Part shown: positions 25,618-35,870 of the stretch, piece after piece
Numbering within the stretch: the stretch's first letter is position 1
Layout of the letters: every line of letters begins with the position of its first letter
Assembly (NCBI RefSeq): GCF_002002905.1
Contig: NZ_CP019509.1
Coordinates: 3,033,001-3,097,000, forward strand
Origin: Aquaspirillum sp. LM1
GTDB lineage: Bacteria; Pseudomonadota; Gammaproteobacteria; Burkholderiales; Aquaspirillaceae
Reading direction: 5' to 3'
DNA length: 64,000 nt
The notes under the pieces: generated by a model
Databases searched by the model: none
Seen by the model: the letters and a program-made list of their open reading frames with translations, nothing else
Told to the model about the DNA's origin: nothing
Made by a program: the position numbers and the translations under genes

Positions 25618-26274
25618 TTATCGCTGACCATCCCAGCCAATGAAGTTGTCCAGCAACTTCAGGCCGGCGGCCGCACTTTTTTCGGGGTGAAACTGGGTGG
25701 CGAATACATTATCACGGCCCAGGATGGCGGAAAATGCAAACGGGTATTCAGCATAGCCCAACGACAGGCCAGGGTCGGCAGGGGCCATATAATAACTGTG
25801 GACAAAATAAAAGCGGCTGCCGTCGGCCACGCCGGCAAACAGCGGGTGGCGCACGGTTTGCCAGACTTCATTCCAGCCCATATGCGGCACCTTCAGCCGT
25901 GCGCCCTGGGTGTCCAGCTGGCCATCGGGAAAGCGCTTGACCAGGCCGGGGTAGATGCCCAGCGCGGCGGTGTCGCCTTCTTCGCTGTGGTCCAGCAGCA
26001 GCTGCGCGCCCACGCACACGCCAAAGAACGGCTTGCTGGCGGCAGCGTCGATCACCGCTTCCTTCAGGCCCGAGGCAATCAGCTCGGCCATGCAGTCTTT
26101 CATCGCGCCCTGGCCAGGAAACACCACTTTGTCGGCGCGGCGCACCACCTCGGGATCCTGCGTCAGCGCCACCTCGGCACGGCCTTGTGCCACATGCTCC
26201 AGCGCCTTGGTCACCGAGCGCAGGTTGCCCATGCCGTAGTCCACCACGGCGATTGTCGGTTTGGCGGCGCTCAT
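25618..26274 (-). CDS. hisH: Imidazole glycerol phosphate synthase glutaminase subunit
   Basis: 218-residue class I glutamine amidotransferase. The nucleophile cysteine is in [10 protein letters not shown] and the His-Glu pair in TQFHPEKS. It starts [11 protein letters not shown]. Overlaps hisB by four bases. Works with HisF. Confidence 0.97.
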   Translation of the reverse strand: MSAAKPTIAVVDYGMGNLRSVTKALEHVAQGRAEVALTQDPEVVRRADKVVFPGQGAMKDCMAELIASGLKEAVIDAAASKPFFGVCVGAQLLLDHSEEGDTAALGIYPGLVKRFPDGQLDTQGARLKVPHMGWNEVWQTVRHPLFAGVADGSRFYFVHSYYMAPADPGLSLGYAEYPFAFSAILGRDNVFATQFHPEKSAAAGLKLLDNFIGWDGQR

Positions 26275-26864
26275 GCGGTCAGGGTTCCTTTGGTGGACGG
26301 GGTGACGCCGGCCATGCGCGGGTCAGGTTCCACCGCCATGCGCAGCGCGCGGCCAAAAGCCTTGAACACGGTTTCCGCCTGATGGTGGGCGTTCACCCCG
26401 CGCAGGTTGTCGATGTGCAGGGTGACCATGGCGTGATTGACAAAGCCATGGAAGAATTCAGAAAACAGATCGACGTCAAACTGGCCAATACAGGCGCGGG
26501 TGTAGTCGATGTTGTACACCAGACCGGGGCGGCCGGAGAGATCAATCACCACCCGCGACAGTGCTTCATCCAGCGGCACGTAGGCATGGCCGTAGCGGCG
26601 GATGCCCTTTTTGTCGCCAATCGCCTGGGCAAACGCCTGGCCCAGGGTGATGCCGATGTCTTCCACCGTGTGGTGGGCGTCGATGTGCAGATCGCCCACG
26701 GCAGTAATGTCGAGGTCGATCAGGCCATGGCGGCAGATCTGGTCCAGCATGTGCTCCAGAAACGGCACGCCGGTGGCAAAGTGGCTGCGCCCTTCGCCGT
26801 CCAGGTTGATCGAGACGGTAATCTGGGTTTCCAGAGTGTTGCGTGTAATGTCAGCCTGACGCAT
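26271..26864 (-). CDS. hisB: Imidazoleglycerol-phosphate dehydratase
   Basis: 197-residue monofunctional dehydratase (no phosphatase domain). Metal-binding motifs [20 protein letters not shown] and the later [19 protein letters not shown] are present. First gene of the leftward his operon. ATG 26864 is the family start; the 160-base gap to hisC should hold the divergent promoters. Confidence 0.96.
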   Translation of the reverse strand: MRQADITRNTLETQITVSINLDGEGRSHFATGVPFLEHMLDQICRHGLIDLDITAVGDLHIDAHHTVEDIGITLGQAFAQAIGDKKGIRRYGHAYVPLDEALSRVVIDLSGRPGLVYNIDYTRACIGQFDVDLFSEFFHGFVNHAMVTLHIDNLRGVNAHHQAETVFKAFGRALRMAVEPDPRMAGVTPSTKGTLTA

Positions 26865-27024
26865 GAGATACCATAGCGAGAAAAGGATTCGGGCCGTGCG
26901 CAGCGGCGCGGCGCGGTGGCACAGTGCTGCCATGATACCATTTCACCCGAAATCATTTCACGGGGATTGCACGGCGACACCCGCGCCGCCCGCCCCCCGC
27001 CTGCCTGTGAAAGCCGAGACGACT

Positions 27025-28086
27025 ATGAGCCAATACTGGAGCGCCGTGGTACACGGCCTGACCCCCTACACCCCGGGCGAGCAGCCCAAGCTGCCCGATC
27101 TGATCAAACTCAACACCAACGAAAACCCCTACGGCCCGTCGCCCAAGGCGCTGGCGGCCATTCAGGCCGAGGTGAGCGACCATTTGCGCCTGTACCCCGA
27201 CCCGAATGGCGACCGCCTGAAGGTGGCGGTGGCCGCCCATTACGGCGTCACCACCCGTCAGGTGTTTGTCGGCAACAGCTCGGACGAGGTGCTGGCCCAT
27301 GTGTTTCAGGCCTTGCTCAAGCACAACGATCCCATCCTGTTTCCCGACATCACTTACAGCTTCTATCCGGTGTACTGCGGGCTGTACGGCATTGGCTACC
27401 GCGAAGTGCCGCTGGATGCTGAGTTTGCCATCCAGCCGGACGACTACCACACCCCCAACGGCGGGATCATCTTCCCCAATCCGAATGCGCCAACTGGCCG
27501 GCTGCTGGCGCTGAGCGCCATTGAGCAGATTGTTCAGGCCAACCCGGACAGCGTGGTGGTGATCGACGAAGCCTATATCGACTTTGGCGGCGACAGCGCC
27601 ATTGCCCTGGTGGACCGCTATCCCAACCTGCTGGTGACGCAAACCCTGTCCAAATCGCGCTCGCTGGCCGGCTTGCGCGTGGGCTTTGCCGTGGGCCACC
27701 CGGATTTGATCGACGCGCTGGAGCGGGTGAAAAACAGCTTCAACTCCTATCCGCTGGACCGCCTGGCGCTGGCGGGGGCCACTGCTGCCATCAACGATGT
27801 CGATCACTTCAACCACTCCCGCCATGCAGTGATGGCCACCCGCGAGCGGCTGAGCCAGGCGCTGACCGGGCTGGGGTTTGACGTCTTGCCGTCGGCGGCC
27901 AACTTTGTGTTTGCCCGCCACCCGCAGCACGACGCCGCCACGCTGGCCGCTGGCCTGCGTGAACGGGCGATTATCGTGCGTCACTTCAAGCTGCCGCGCA
28001 TTGACCAGTTTTTGCGCATTACCGTGGGCACCGACGCGCAAAGCGAAGCCCTGCTGGCCGCGCTGACGGCCCTGCTCAAGCCGTAA
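27025..28086 (+). CDS. hisC: Histidinol-phosphate aminotransferase
   Basis: 353-residue class I/II PLP aminotransferase. [16 protein letters not shown] at the start and the PLP lysine in [18 protein letters not shown] 27025 matches the family start ([15 protein letters not shown]). Divergent from hisB instead of being in the operon, so histidine synthesis is fed by two promoters here. Confidence 0.95.
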   Translation: MSQYWSAVVHGLTPYTPGEQPKLPDLIKLNTNENPYGPSPKALAAIQAEVSDHLRLYPDPNGDRLKVAVAAHYGVTTRQVFVGNSSDEVLAHVFQALLKHNDPILFPDITYSFYPVYCGLYGIGYREVPLDAEFAIQPDDYHTPNGGIIFPNPNAPTGRLLALSAIEQIVQANPDSVVVIDEAYIDFGGDSAIALVDRYPNLLVTQTLSKSRSLAGLRVGFAVGHPDLIDALERVKNSFNSYPLDRLALAGATAAINDVDHFNHSRHAVMATRERLSQALTGLGFDVLPSAANFVFARHPQHDAATLAAGLRERAIIVRHFKLPRIDQFLRITVGTDAQSEALLAALTALLKP

Positions 28087-28094
28087 CATCACCC

Positions 28095-28127
28095 TGCCGC
28101 GCCAGCCAGCTTGCCGCTGGCGCGGCA
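28095..28127 (+). terminator. Hairpin after hisC
   Basis: TGCCGCGCCAGC / GCTGGCGCGGCA, a 12-bp perfect stem with a 9-base loop, begins eight bases after the hisC stop and is followed by CCTTTG. Strong structure but a poor T-run. Confidence 0.65.
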
Positions 28128-28140
28128 CCTTTGTCCGGTC

Positions 28141-28166
28141 ATGCACCCACCGTCTGGTGGGTGCAT
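28141..28166. terminator. Second hairpin downstream of hisC
   Basis: ATGCACCCACC / GGTGGGTGCAT, an 11-bp perfect stem with a GTCT loop, 13 bases after the preceding hairpin. Tandem structures of this kind usually end transcription or protect 3' ends. Confidence 0.5.
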
Positions 28167-28718
28167 CAGGGCGATGCGCCAGACCCTGGCGAGTTAGCTG
28201 GCTGGAATATCCCGTGCATGACAAAAAATTTATCAAAAAAATATTCTGCGCCGCGCGCAAGTTGCTGGCCGGCGGTTCAGCCCTGAGTGGCTGCGTGATC
28301 GCTGCTGGGCCAGGCAGGGCGTGCCCTAGCGCTCCTACGTCAGTTTTGGCGCACTGAACCTTGGTTCAGTGCAAACCCCCCACTTTTCATTGACCATGCC
28401 AGTTGTGTGGTTTTTGTCTTAAGTCATTGAGCAGGATGGGGTTTTACCTTAACGTTAACCCTGACTTGCCGTGGACGCAAACGGAAAGGAAATTACCCGC
28501 ACGGAGTAGGGTTTTTTCCTGATAATCCAGCTACCCCTTACCGTGCGTGCAGCTGCCACCACGCGGTGCTTTGCGGGTGATTGCGGGTGCCAAACACACG
28601 ACGCAAGGCGCAAACCCACAGTAAACCCCCGTTTGAAACAGCGCCGTTAGGCAAATCTACGAATTGTCGGAACTGGCCGGGCACGCGATGATAGCCACTC
28701 GTTTGACGGAGTTTGCCC
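28167..28718. other. 550-base intergenic region, no gene seen
   Basis: No open frame with a credible start or family match, and no tRNA-like fold, was recognised. The stretch is more AT-rich in places (28221-28245 and 28380-28460) and holds CTTAACGTTAACC near 28448. It may contain promoter elements for the FimV-like gene at 28719, but none is clear. Confidence 0.5.
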
Positions 28719-29105
28719 ATGGTTAACCTGATTACTGAATCCCCAATGATTATTCCTGTGGCATTGCTTGCTACGGTCAGCTACCTGTGGGTATGGCGCC
28801 GTCGACAGCTGCGCAGCGTCAGCCATCGCGCCCGGCGCATCGACCCCATCGGCGAGGCCGAAGTGTTTCTGGCGTATGGTCGCAGCAAGGATGCCCTGCG
28901 CGTCTTGCGCGCGGCGCTGAACCAGGAGCCGGGCAATATCAAAATCAAGGTGGTGATGCTGCGGGCGCTGGCCGAGCTGAACGATGTGCCCGGCTTCATC
29001 CACCTGGCCCGCGAAGTGCAGGCACCGCTGAGCGGCCAGCCGGTGTGGCAGCAAATCTGCAAGACCGGACAACGGCTGCAACCGGAAAACCCGCTGTTTC
29101 GTTGA
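28719..29105 (+). CDS. FimV-like TPR membrane protein
   Basis: 128-residue protein. An N-terminal membrane helix (about 9-26) is followed by positive residues RRRQLRS, then a helical repeat region AEVFLAYGRSKDALRVLRAAL and IKIKVVMLRALAELNDVPGFIHLAREV, resembling the C-terminal FimV/TPR domain. ATG 28719 follows CGGAG; a TTG two codons earlier is less likely. Probably an inner-membrane protein with a cytoplasmic TPR. No pilus genes adjoin it. Confidence 0.78.
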   Translation: MVNLITESPMIIPVALLATVSYLWVWRRRQLRSVSHRARRIDPIGEAEVFLAYGRSKDALRVLRAALNQEPGNIKIKVVMLRALAELNDVPGFIHLAREVQAPLSGQPVWQQICKTGQRLQPENPLFR

Positions 29106-29150
29106 GGCTCAGGCAGGGTGCATCACCCAAACCGGGCGACGCACCAGGCA

Positions 29151-30500
29151 TCAGGTTGCAGGCGTGCCGGGCTTGGGCTGGCGGTCGCGCATCAGTGCCG
29201 CCAGCACCAGGCCAATCAGGAACATGAACATCTCCATCATGTGATCGCGGGTGATGTTTTCGATCACCATCCGCCCGGCAAAGCCGCTGATCAGGAACAT
29301 GCAGGTCAGCGCCAGGGTGTCGTGCTGCTGCAGCAAGCGGCGCAGGCCCTGGGCAAACACGGCCAGCAAGAACGCCCCCCACAGTGCCATACCTGGCCAG
29401 CCCATGCCCAGGGTATATTCCACCAGACCGCTGTGTGAATGGCGCACTGCCACCCCGTATTTTTCCATCACCGCATTGCTGTACGCCTTGCGGGTGAAGC
29501 CCATCCCCAGTGGGTGTTCTGCCGACAGCTTCATACCGACAATAATCCACGCCGTGCGCTCGTAGGCCGAATCGTCCAGCGGCTGGCCATCGGACAGAAT
29601 CGGGTAGGGGTAGCGCTTGGCGTCCAGCCAGCTCAGCACGGTATCGGTATGAAATGAGTAGGCGGTAGATTCGACAAACCGGGCCCAGCGCGAGTCGGTT
29701 TTCAGGTGCAGTCCGGTCAGCGTGCCGGCCAGCAACAGCAGCGCCACAAACCCACCCATCCGGTGGCTGCGCCGAATGGACGCTGGCGCGTAGTACAGCA
29801 CCAGCAGCCCGGTGGAGATGCACAGCAGCACCAGCCCAATCAGGCCGTTGCGTGCCCCGGAAAAAAACGTCACCGCTGCCGCCAGCAAGGCCCAGCCAGC
29901 CAGCAGTGGCGACGGCACCTGGAAATACCGCCCGCCGCCGCTGAGCCGGCTGAACGCTTCGGCCATGCACAGCGACAAAAACAGATTGGCCAGGTAAGAC
30001 ACCTGCACCTTGCCGTTGAACACCCCGGTGGAATTAAATGGCGATTCGCCGTAAACCCCCCACGCCCATAGATAGTCCAGCGCCTGAATCAGCACCGCAC
30101 AGCCCAGCGCCACAAACACCCCGTTGAGCACCTGCGCCCGGCCACTGCTGGCCTGGTGGCGGCCCAGGTACATCACCGCCATGCCCAGTAGCAGGGCCAG
30201 CGAGCTTTTCAGCCACTGGCCGCGCAATTCTTCCAGCGTTTCGCCCGGATGCAGCGCCACGGTGGGCACCTGAATCAGCAGCCACAGGCTGAGCAGCAGG
30301 TACAGCCACAGCGTGCGGCTGTGGCGCAGCTGCGTCCACAGCGCCTGGCGCACGCTGGCCACGCTCAGGCAGCACAGCAGGCTGGCGCTCATCAGGCCAT
30401 AGCGCAGGGCAATGGTGTGCGGAATCGACCAGATAATCAGCAGAATAAACGACATCCACGCTACTGCCTGGTAGCGGGTCAGGGTAAACGGAAGTTTCAC
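29151..30500 (-). CDS. O-antigen ligase/polymerase family membrane protein
   Basis: 449-residue polytopic membrane protein with about ten to twelve hydrophobic helices and the Wzy_C/WaaL region FFSGARNGLIGLVLL. The periplasmic loop carries HSHSGLVEYTLGMGWPGM, in which WaaL-type proteins hold a catalytic His. Start is GTG, overlapping the preceding glycosyltransferase stop (GTGA). Last gene of the glycan cluster; most likely joins O-antigen or a core extension to lipid A-core. Confidence 0.87.
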   Translation of the reverse strand: MKLPFTLTRYQAVAWMSFILLIIWSIPHTIALRYGLMSASLLCCLSVASVRQALWTQLRHSRTLWLYLLLSLWLLIQVPTVALHPGETLEELRGQWLKSSLALLLGMAVMYLGRHQASSGRAQVLNGVFVALGCAVLIQALDYLWAWGVYGESPFNSTGVFNGKVQVSYLANLFLSLCMAEAFSRLSGGGRYFQVPSPLLAGWALLAAAVTFFSGARNGLIGLVLLCISTGLLVLYYAPASIRRSHRMGGFVALLLLAGTLTGLHLKTDSRWARFVESTAYSFHTDTVLSWLDAKRYPYPILSDGQPLDDSAYERTAWIIVGMKLSAEHPLGMGFTRKAYSNAVMEKYGVAVRHSHSGLVEYTLGMGWPGMALWGAFLLAVFAQGLRRLLQQHDTLALTCMFLISGFAGRMVIENITRDHMMEMFMFLIGLVLAALMRDRQPKPGTPAT

Positions 30501-31615
30501 ACGACAGTCCTTGTGGCCGTTAGCAGACTGAGGGTGGCCTGGGCAATCTGCTCGGCAGAAATGCCGTCAATACAGGCGCGCGTGCCGGTGTGGCAGCGCG
30601 AGGGCGTGGCAAACACAAATGCGCACGGATAACAGTGCAAGTCCACCGGGGCAATGCGGATCACCCGCTGACCCAGTGCGCGTTGTTCGCGTGGGTCGGT
30701 GGGGCCCACCACGGTGACAATCGGTGCGCCCACCGTGTCGGCCAGATAGGTAATGCCGGAATCCACCCCAACATACACCGCCAGCCCGGCCAGCAGCGCC
30801 GGCAGCTCGTCCAGGCGGAAGCGCCCGCTGGCGTCGATCACCCGTGGTGACGCCAGCTCGCGCTGGATGTCCTGCGCCAGCGGCGTGTCGCCAGCGCTGC
30901 CAATCAGCACAATCGTGGCATTGCTGTTGGCCAGCAGTTGACGGACCAGCGCCACCAGCTTGGGCACACCCAGTTCCTTGAGCTTGTTGGCGGCGCTGAC
31001 GCCCAGGCCAATCCATGGCGTGGCCGGCAAGTTCAGCGCGGCCAGCGCGCTCGCTGCGCTGGCCGCCCATGCGATGGATTTATCCTGACCCAGCGCAATC
31101 TCGTGGCGAGCCAGCAGCCGGGCCAGCGTCTCCAGCACCAGCTCGCCCGGCTGGTGGGCTTCGCCATCGCTCAGGCAGGGGCGCGCCGCGCGCAGGGTGC
31201 GCCCCGGCCAGGTGGGCACAATCGACCAGCGCCGGGGAATGCCCGCCCACAGCGGAACCAGCCAGAAGGCCAGATTGGGTGACAGGGTGAGCACGGTGTC
31301 GTAGCCGCCGGCGCGCAGCAGGCGCAGCAGCGCCCAGCGGCCACGCAGCCCGCGAAACGCCCGCGTCGGCAGGGCCAGCCGCTGCTGCACTGCCGGATGA
31401 CGGGCGATGATCTGCGTGGTGACCGGGTCGTGCAGCACGGTGAGTTCGGCCTGTGGGTGGGCGCGCTGTAAGGCGGCCATCACCGGGGTGGCGCACAGCA
31501 TGTCGCCAATTTTGGCGGTCTGGATCAGCAGGATTTTCCGGGGCGGGCCACTGCGGGCGCGGGCGCGCCAGATCAGCCATGGCCAGCACAGCCAGGTCAG
31601 CAATAGCGCAATCAT
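30497..31615 (-). CDS. Glycosyltransferase family 9 (heptosyltransferase-like)
   Basis: 372-residue GT-B enzyme. ILLIQTAKIGDMLCATPVM is the acceptor-side motif of ADP-heptose transferases, and GVDSGITYLADTVGAPIVTVVGPTDP is the nucleotide-sugar site. It ends with a cysteine-rich region CHTGTRACIDGI. Four-base overlaps with both neighbours. An N-terminal hydrophobic stretch (1-18) may anchor it at the membrane. Specific sugar unknown. Confidence 0.88.
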   Translation of the reverse strand: MIALLLTWLCWPWLIWRARARSGPPRKILLIQTAKIGDMLCATPVMAALQRAHPQAELTVLHDPVTTQIIARHPAVQQRLALPTRAFRGLRGRWALLRLLRAGGYDTVLTLSPNLAFWLVPLWAGIPRRWSIVPTWPGRTLRAARPCLSDGEAHQPGELVLETLARLLARHEIALGQDKSIAWAASAASALAALNLPATPWIGLGVSAANKLKELGVPKLVALVRQLLANSNATIVLIGSAGDTPLAQDIQRELASPRVIDASGRFRLDELPALLAGLAVYVGVDSGITYLADTVGAPIVTVVGPTDPREQRALGQRVIRIAPVDLHCYPCAFVFATPSRCHTGTRACIDGISAEQIAQATLSLLTATRTVV

Positions 31616-32817
31616 GCCAGCACCTCGTCAAATACCTGTTGCACCCCAGCCACACAGGCGTCCAGGGAATAGTTGGCCAGCACCCGCGCCCGCCCGGCCT
31701 GGCCCATGGCCTGGCGGCGGGCCGGGCTGGCAATCAGCGTGGCCAGTGCGGCGGTCAGCGCGGGTCGGTCAGCATAGGGAAACAGCAGGCCGGTATGGCC
31801 GTCCACCACTAGCTCGGCGGAGCCGCTCACCCGCGACGCCAGCACCGGTTTGCCCAGCAGCATGGCTTCCAGCAGCACTCTGGGCAGCCCTTCGCTGGCG
31901 CTGGCCAGCACGCAAATATCCAGCGCGGCGGTCCAGTCCAGCACCTGCGCCTGAAAACCGACAAAGCGCACATACTCCTCCAGCCCGGCGGTGTGGGCCT
32001 GGTGTTCCAGTGCCGCACGTTGTGGGCCGTCGCCAATCACCAGCAGGCACAGCGGCGTGCTGACCTGGCCAAGCAGTTGCGCCAGTGCGGCGATCAGGTC
32101 GGCCACGCCCTTGCGCGGCAGCAGCGAGCACACCGTGCCAATCACCACGGTGTCGGCGCTCACCCCCAGCCGGGCGCGGCAGGTGGCCGGGTCGGGCAGC
32201 GGCTGGAGGGGGTCGATGCCGTTGGGCACCACCCGAATCCGCGCCCGCGCTACCCCCTGTGCCACCAGGCTGTCGGCAATGCCGTGCGACACGGCAATGA
32301 TGCGCGCTGCCTGGTTGGCGGCAGCCACTGCACGTGGGCTGAGTTGCGGATTGCTGCGGCAATGCTGGATCACCGGCACGCCGGCTTCGGCGGCGGCCAG
32401 ATAGCCTTCCAGATTGGACAGCGGCTGGTTGTTCATGTACAGCGCCCGATAGCCGCCGGCACGCAGTTGGGCGGCCAGCCGGCGGGCGTTGGGGCGGATG
32501 CGCCAGGCCAGTTCAATCTGTTCCACCGCAGCGGCGCGCCACTGGCGGCAGGGGGTGAGCAGGCCACGGGCGGCTTCCTTGCCCAGCTTGGCCCACAGCG
32601 GCTGGCGGCGTGGCGGGTGCAGGGTGAGCGGCACGTCCAGCGCGGCCAGGGTCTGGCTCAGGCATGGGCCGTGGCCACGCGGGTAGTCGTGGTAAAACAC
32701 CGCGTCAATCGCGTAGCGCTGGCGTGGCAGGCGGGCAAGCAAGGCCAGCAGGCTGTTGGTGCCGCCGCCCCATTCCTGGCCGGTGTCCAGCAGCAGCAGG
32801 CGCTGCGCCGCGCTCAT
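31612..32817 (-). CDS. Glycosyltransferase family 4
   Basis: 401-residue GT-B enzyme. Acceptor domain starts LLLLDTGQEWGGGTNSLLALL; donor domain has LVIGDGPQRAALE and the EGLPRVLLEAMLLGKPVLAS motif. ATG 32817 overlaps the preceding gene's stop. Likely adds a sugar to the lipopolysaccharide core or O-chain. Confidence 0.92.
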   Translation of the reverse strand: MSAAQRLLLLDTGQEWGGGTNSLLALLARLPRQRYAIDAVFYHDYPRGHGPCLSQTLAALDVPLTLHPPRRQPLWAKLGKEAARGLLTPCRQWRAAAVEQIELAWRIRPNARRLAAQLRAGGYRALYMNNQPLSNLEGYLAAAEAGVPVIQHCRSNPQLSPRAVAAANQAARIIAVSHGIADSLVAQGVARARIRVVPNGIDPLQPLPDPATCRARLGVSADTVVIGTVCSLLPRKGVADLIAALAQLLGQVSTPLCLLVIGDGPQRAALEHQAHTAGLEEYVRFVGFQAQVLDWTAALDICVLASASEGLPRVLLEAMLLGKPVLASRVSGSAELVVDGHTGLLFPYADRPALTAALATLIASPARRQAMGQAGRARVLANYSLDACVAGVQQVFDEVLA

Positions 32818-33947
32818 GCCGGCTGCTCCAGCCGTTGCCGGCAGGCCGCTTCTACTTCGTCCACGCTGATCAAATCCATGCACGGTGGTTCCGGGTAGGG
32901 GCAGCGCTTGGACAGGCAGGGCGTGCAGGTGCGCCATTTCTGGATCACCGTGTGGCGCTCCAGTGCCGTGGCCGGGCCGCTGCGCTGCCAGTCGGACACG
33001 GCAAACAGCGCCACCACCGGGGTGTTGACCGCCACGGCCAGATGCAGGGCACCGGTGTCTGGGGTGACCAGCAGCTGCATGCGTGCCAGCAGCGCCGGCC
33101 ACAGCGGCAGGGGCAGTGCGCCGGCGCTGACCACGGCACGCGGGCTGGCAATCTCGGCGGCAATGCACTGGTTCAGGCCAAATTCGGCGGGCGAGCCGGT
33201 CAGCACAATGGCCAGTTCCGGGTCGGCGGCCAGCAGCCGGCGGGCCAGTTCGGCCAGCCGGCTGGCCGGCCAGCGCCGGCTGATGGTGGACGCGCCAGCC
33301 TGCAGGCCCACCACGCGCTGATGGTTGGCAATGCCGCGCTCGGCCAGCCAGTCGCGCACCTGCTGGCGGGCATCGCAGCCCACCGGCATGTCCATCTCCC
33401 AGCCGGTGGCCGCACCGCCGGCCAGCGCGGCAGTGGCCAGCCGTTGTTCGATGCCGTGACGGAAGTCTTCCCAGCGCAGCTGCGGCTCGCGGTTGCTGAG
33501 CAGAAAGCGGAATGGATTGCCGGCGTTGGGCAGCTTGAATACCCAGCGTGCGCCAGACAGATACGCCAGTGGCGTGGCCTGCGGCTCGTTGCCGTGCAAA
33601 ATCACCGCCAGATCGGGATGCAGCTGGCGCAAGGTCCAGGCCAGGCGGGCAAAGCCTTTCCAGTTGCCGCGATAGCCCATCAGCTGGTCCACGCCGGGCA
33701 GCCGGGCAAACAGCTCGCGGTAGGCCGGGTGGACCAGCAGGGTCAGCCGTGCCTGCGGGTAGGCCAGGCGCAGGCTGCGAATGGCCGGGGTGGACATCAG
33801 CGTGTCGCCAATGGCCGTGCAGGATATCACCAGAATCTGGCGGATGGCGGTGCTGCCCAGTTCGCCGGGGTCGGGCTGGCGGCGGTCCAGCCGCTTGGCC
33901 AGGCGCATGGCCAGCTTGAGCGCGTGTTCGCGCAGGTGAACGCCCAT
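32814..33947 (-). CDS. Glycosyltransferase family 9 (heptosyltransferase-like)
   Basis: 377-residue GT-B enzyme, second GT9 of the cluster. ILVISCTAIGDTLMSTPAIRSL and TPDTGALHLAVAVNTPVVALF are the two family motifs, and it ends CPYPEPPCMDLI. ATG 33947 overlaps the deacetylase stop by one base; an upstream in-frame start would overlap that gene by 57 bases. Confidence 0.9.
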   Translation of the reverse strand: MGVHLREHALKLAMRLAKRLDRRQPDPGELGSTAIRQILVISCTAIGDTLMSTPAIRSLRLAYPQARLTLLVHPAYRELFARLPGVDQLMGYRGNWKGFARLAWTLRQLHPDLAVILHGNEPQATPLAYLSGARWVFKLPNAGNPFRFLLSNREPQLRWEDFRHGIEQRLATAALAGGAATGWEMDMPVGCDARQQVRDWLAERGIANHQRVVGLQAGASTISRRWPASRLAELARRLLAADPELAIVLTGSPAEFGLNQCIAAEIASPRAVVSAGALPLPLWPALLARMQLLVTPDTGALHLAVAVNTPVVALFAVSDWQRSGPATALERHTVIQKWRTCTPCLSKRCPYPEPPCMDLISVDEVEAACRQRLEQPA

Positions 33948-34768
33948 CAGGATGACTTCCGGCTCAGATACCAGTTGGCCAGACCAGGCTGCCGATAGGC
34001 CCACAGCCGGGGGGCAAACCAGCCCAGCCCCTTGTCTTTCACCACAATCCGCGCCAGACAGTCCTGGGCATCACCAGGATGGATCACGCCGGGGCGGGTG
34101 GTGTACAGATGGTCAAAGCCCGCGCTTTTGGCCACATGCAGGTAATCGTCGTCAAAATACCCCTGCGGCCAGCACAAATGCCGGCTGGCCTGGCCCAGCC
34201 GCTCGCTCAGGGTGCGCCGGCTGTTGGCCAGGTCGTGCGCCAGCGCCTGCATCTTGTTTTCGGCATCGCCGGGGTAAACTTTGTCCCAGCGGGTGTGGGT
34301 GTGGGTGTGGCTGTGAAACTCAAAGGTGCCGGCGTCGCGGGCGGCGTGTACTTCGCTCCAGCGCATCATCACCAGATCGTGCTGGCCGGCGTCGATGGCG
34401 GTTTTGCTGGCATTGTGGGCCAGACAGGGCGGCAGCGGCGCGCCCTGGCCGGCATGATGGCGCACCGGGCCGTCGGTCAGCCAGCGGGTAATCACAAACA
34501 GCACGGCATGCAGGCCAGTGGCCTCCAGTACCGGGTGGGCGTGTACCCAGTTGTCAACGTAACCGTCGTCAAAGGTAATCACCACCGATTTGTCTGGCAC
34601 CGGCTCGCCCGCCAGAAAACCGGCCAGCGCGTCCAGGGTCAGCGTGGTGTAGCCATGGCGCTTGAGCCAGTGCATCTGGGCGGTAAAATGGTCGGGCGAC
34701 ACGGTCACCAGCCCCGGCGAGGGGCTGATATGGTGGTACATCAACACGGGAACAACTCGTGATGCCAT
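33947..34768 (-). CDS. Polysaccharide deacetylase (NodB homology)
   Basis: 273-residue carbohydrate esterase family 4 protein. LMYHHI at the start, the metal-binding Asp pair in VVITFDDGYVDN, and the His motif EFHSHTHTHTRW. No signal peptide, so it may act on lipid-linked sugars in the cytoplasm. The longer frame upstream is a shadow of the glycosyltransferase. Its presence suggests an N-acetylated sugar in the glycan is deacetylated. Confidence 0.92.
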   Translation of the reverse strand: MASRVVPVLMYHHISPSPGLVTVSPDHFTAQMHWLKRHGYTTLTLDALAGFLAGEPVPDKSVVITFDDGYVDNWVHAHPVLEATGLHAVLFVITRWLTDGPVRHHAGQGAPLPPCLAHNASKTAIDAGQHDLVMMRWSEVHAARDAGTFEFHSHTHTHTRWDKVYPGDAENKMQALAHDLANSRRTLSERLGQASRHLCWPQGYFDDDYLHVAKSAGFDHLYTTRPGVIHPGDAQDCLARIVVKDKGLGWFAPRLWAYRQPGLANWYLSRKSS

Positions 34769-34772
34769 GGTG

Positions 34773-35870
34773 TTAGCGGCTCCGTCCCGCCAGCAGGCGG
34801 CGATACAGCAGCACCATGTGCTCGCACATGGTGTCGGTAAGGAAATGGCTGACCACCCGGTCGCGGCTGCGTGCGGCCATGGCGGCGCGGGTGGCCGGGT
34901 CGGACAACAGGCGGATGATGGCTTCCGCCAGCGCCGGGCTGTCGTCCACCGGCACCAGCAGGCCATTGTCGCCGTCGCCCACCACCTCGGGCACCCCGCC
35001 CACCTGGGTGCCGACAATCGGCAGCCCCATCGCCATCGCTTCGATATAGGCGGTGCCCAGCGCTTCTTCGCGGGTGGGCAGCACAAACAGGTCCAGCCCG
35101 GCCAGCACATTGGCCACGTCGCGGCGCAGGCCGAGCAAATGCACCCGCCCGCTCAGGCCCAGTGCGGCAATTTGCGCTTTGAGGTTATCGGTTTGCGGGC
35201 CGTCGCCGGCAAACACAAAGTGCGCGTCCGGCACCGCCTGCAAAATGTGCGGCACGGCGTCCACAATCAGATGGTGGCCTTTTTTCTGGCGCAGGATGGC
35301 CACCGTGCCTACCAGCGGCACTTCCGGCCCCAGGCCCAGTTCGCCGCGCAGCGACGACGGGCCATCCAGCGCCAGCGCGTCGGGTTCGATGCCGGTATAA
35401 ATGGTGCTCACCCGCTCGGCGGCCACGCCTTCGCTCATCAGATACTGGCGCACATATTCGCTGACCGCCACCACATGGTGCGGCAGTACCGAATAGGTAA
35501 AGCGCGAGGTGATCGGCAAGGCCAGGTGGCGGGTGCGCACCACCAGCGGCTGGCGCCAGGCCAGCCGGCCAGCCAGCCCGGCCAGCAAGCTGTCGCGGCC
35601 ACTGTGGGTGTTGACCACGTCCACCCGCTCGCGCTGAATCAGCTTGACCAGCGCGCTGACTGCGGCAAAGTCCACGCTGCTGCGCATGCGCACGCGGGTG
35701 ACGGCAAAGCCTTCGGCTTCGGCGCGCTCGGCCAGCCGGCTGCCCGGCTGGCAGGCAAACAGCACCCGCACGCCATGGCGGGCCATGCCGCGCGCTTCCT
35801 TGAAGGTGCGATGCTCCTGCCCGCCCCAGCCCTTGGACGATTCCGTGTGCAGCACCACCAGCTCAGCCAT
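34773..35870 (-). CDS. Glycosyltransferase family 4
   Basis: 365-residue GT-B enzyme. GWGGQEHRTFKEARGM at the acceptor side and EEALGTAYIEAMAMGLPIVGTQVGG at the donor side. ATG 35870 overlaps the msbA stop by eight bases. Only four bases separate it from the deacetylase, so both are co-expressed. Confidence 0.92.
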   Translation of the reverse strand: MAELVVLHTESSKGWGGQEHRTFKEARGMARHGVRVLFACQPGSRLAERAEAEGFAVTRVRMRSSVDFAAVSALVKLIQRERVDVVNTHSGRDSLLAGLAGRLAWRQPLVVRTRHLALPITSRFTYSVLPHHVVAVSEYVRQYLMSEGVAAERVSTIYTGIEPDALALDGPSSLRGELGLGPEVPLVGTVAILRQKKGHHLIVDAVPHILQAVPDAHFVFAGDGPQTDNLKAQIAALGLSGRVHLLGLRRDVANVLAGLDLFVLPTREEALGTAYIEAMAMGLPIVGTQVGGVPEVVGDGDNGLLVPVDDSPALAEAIIRLLSDPATRAAMAARSRDRVVSHFLTDTMCEHMVLLYRRLLAGRSR

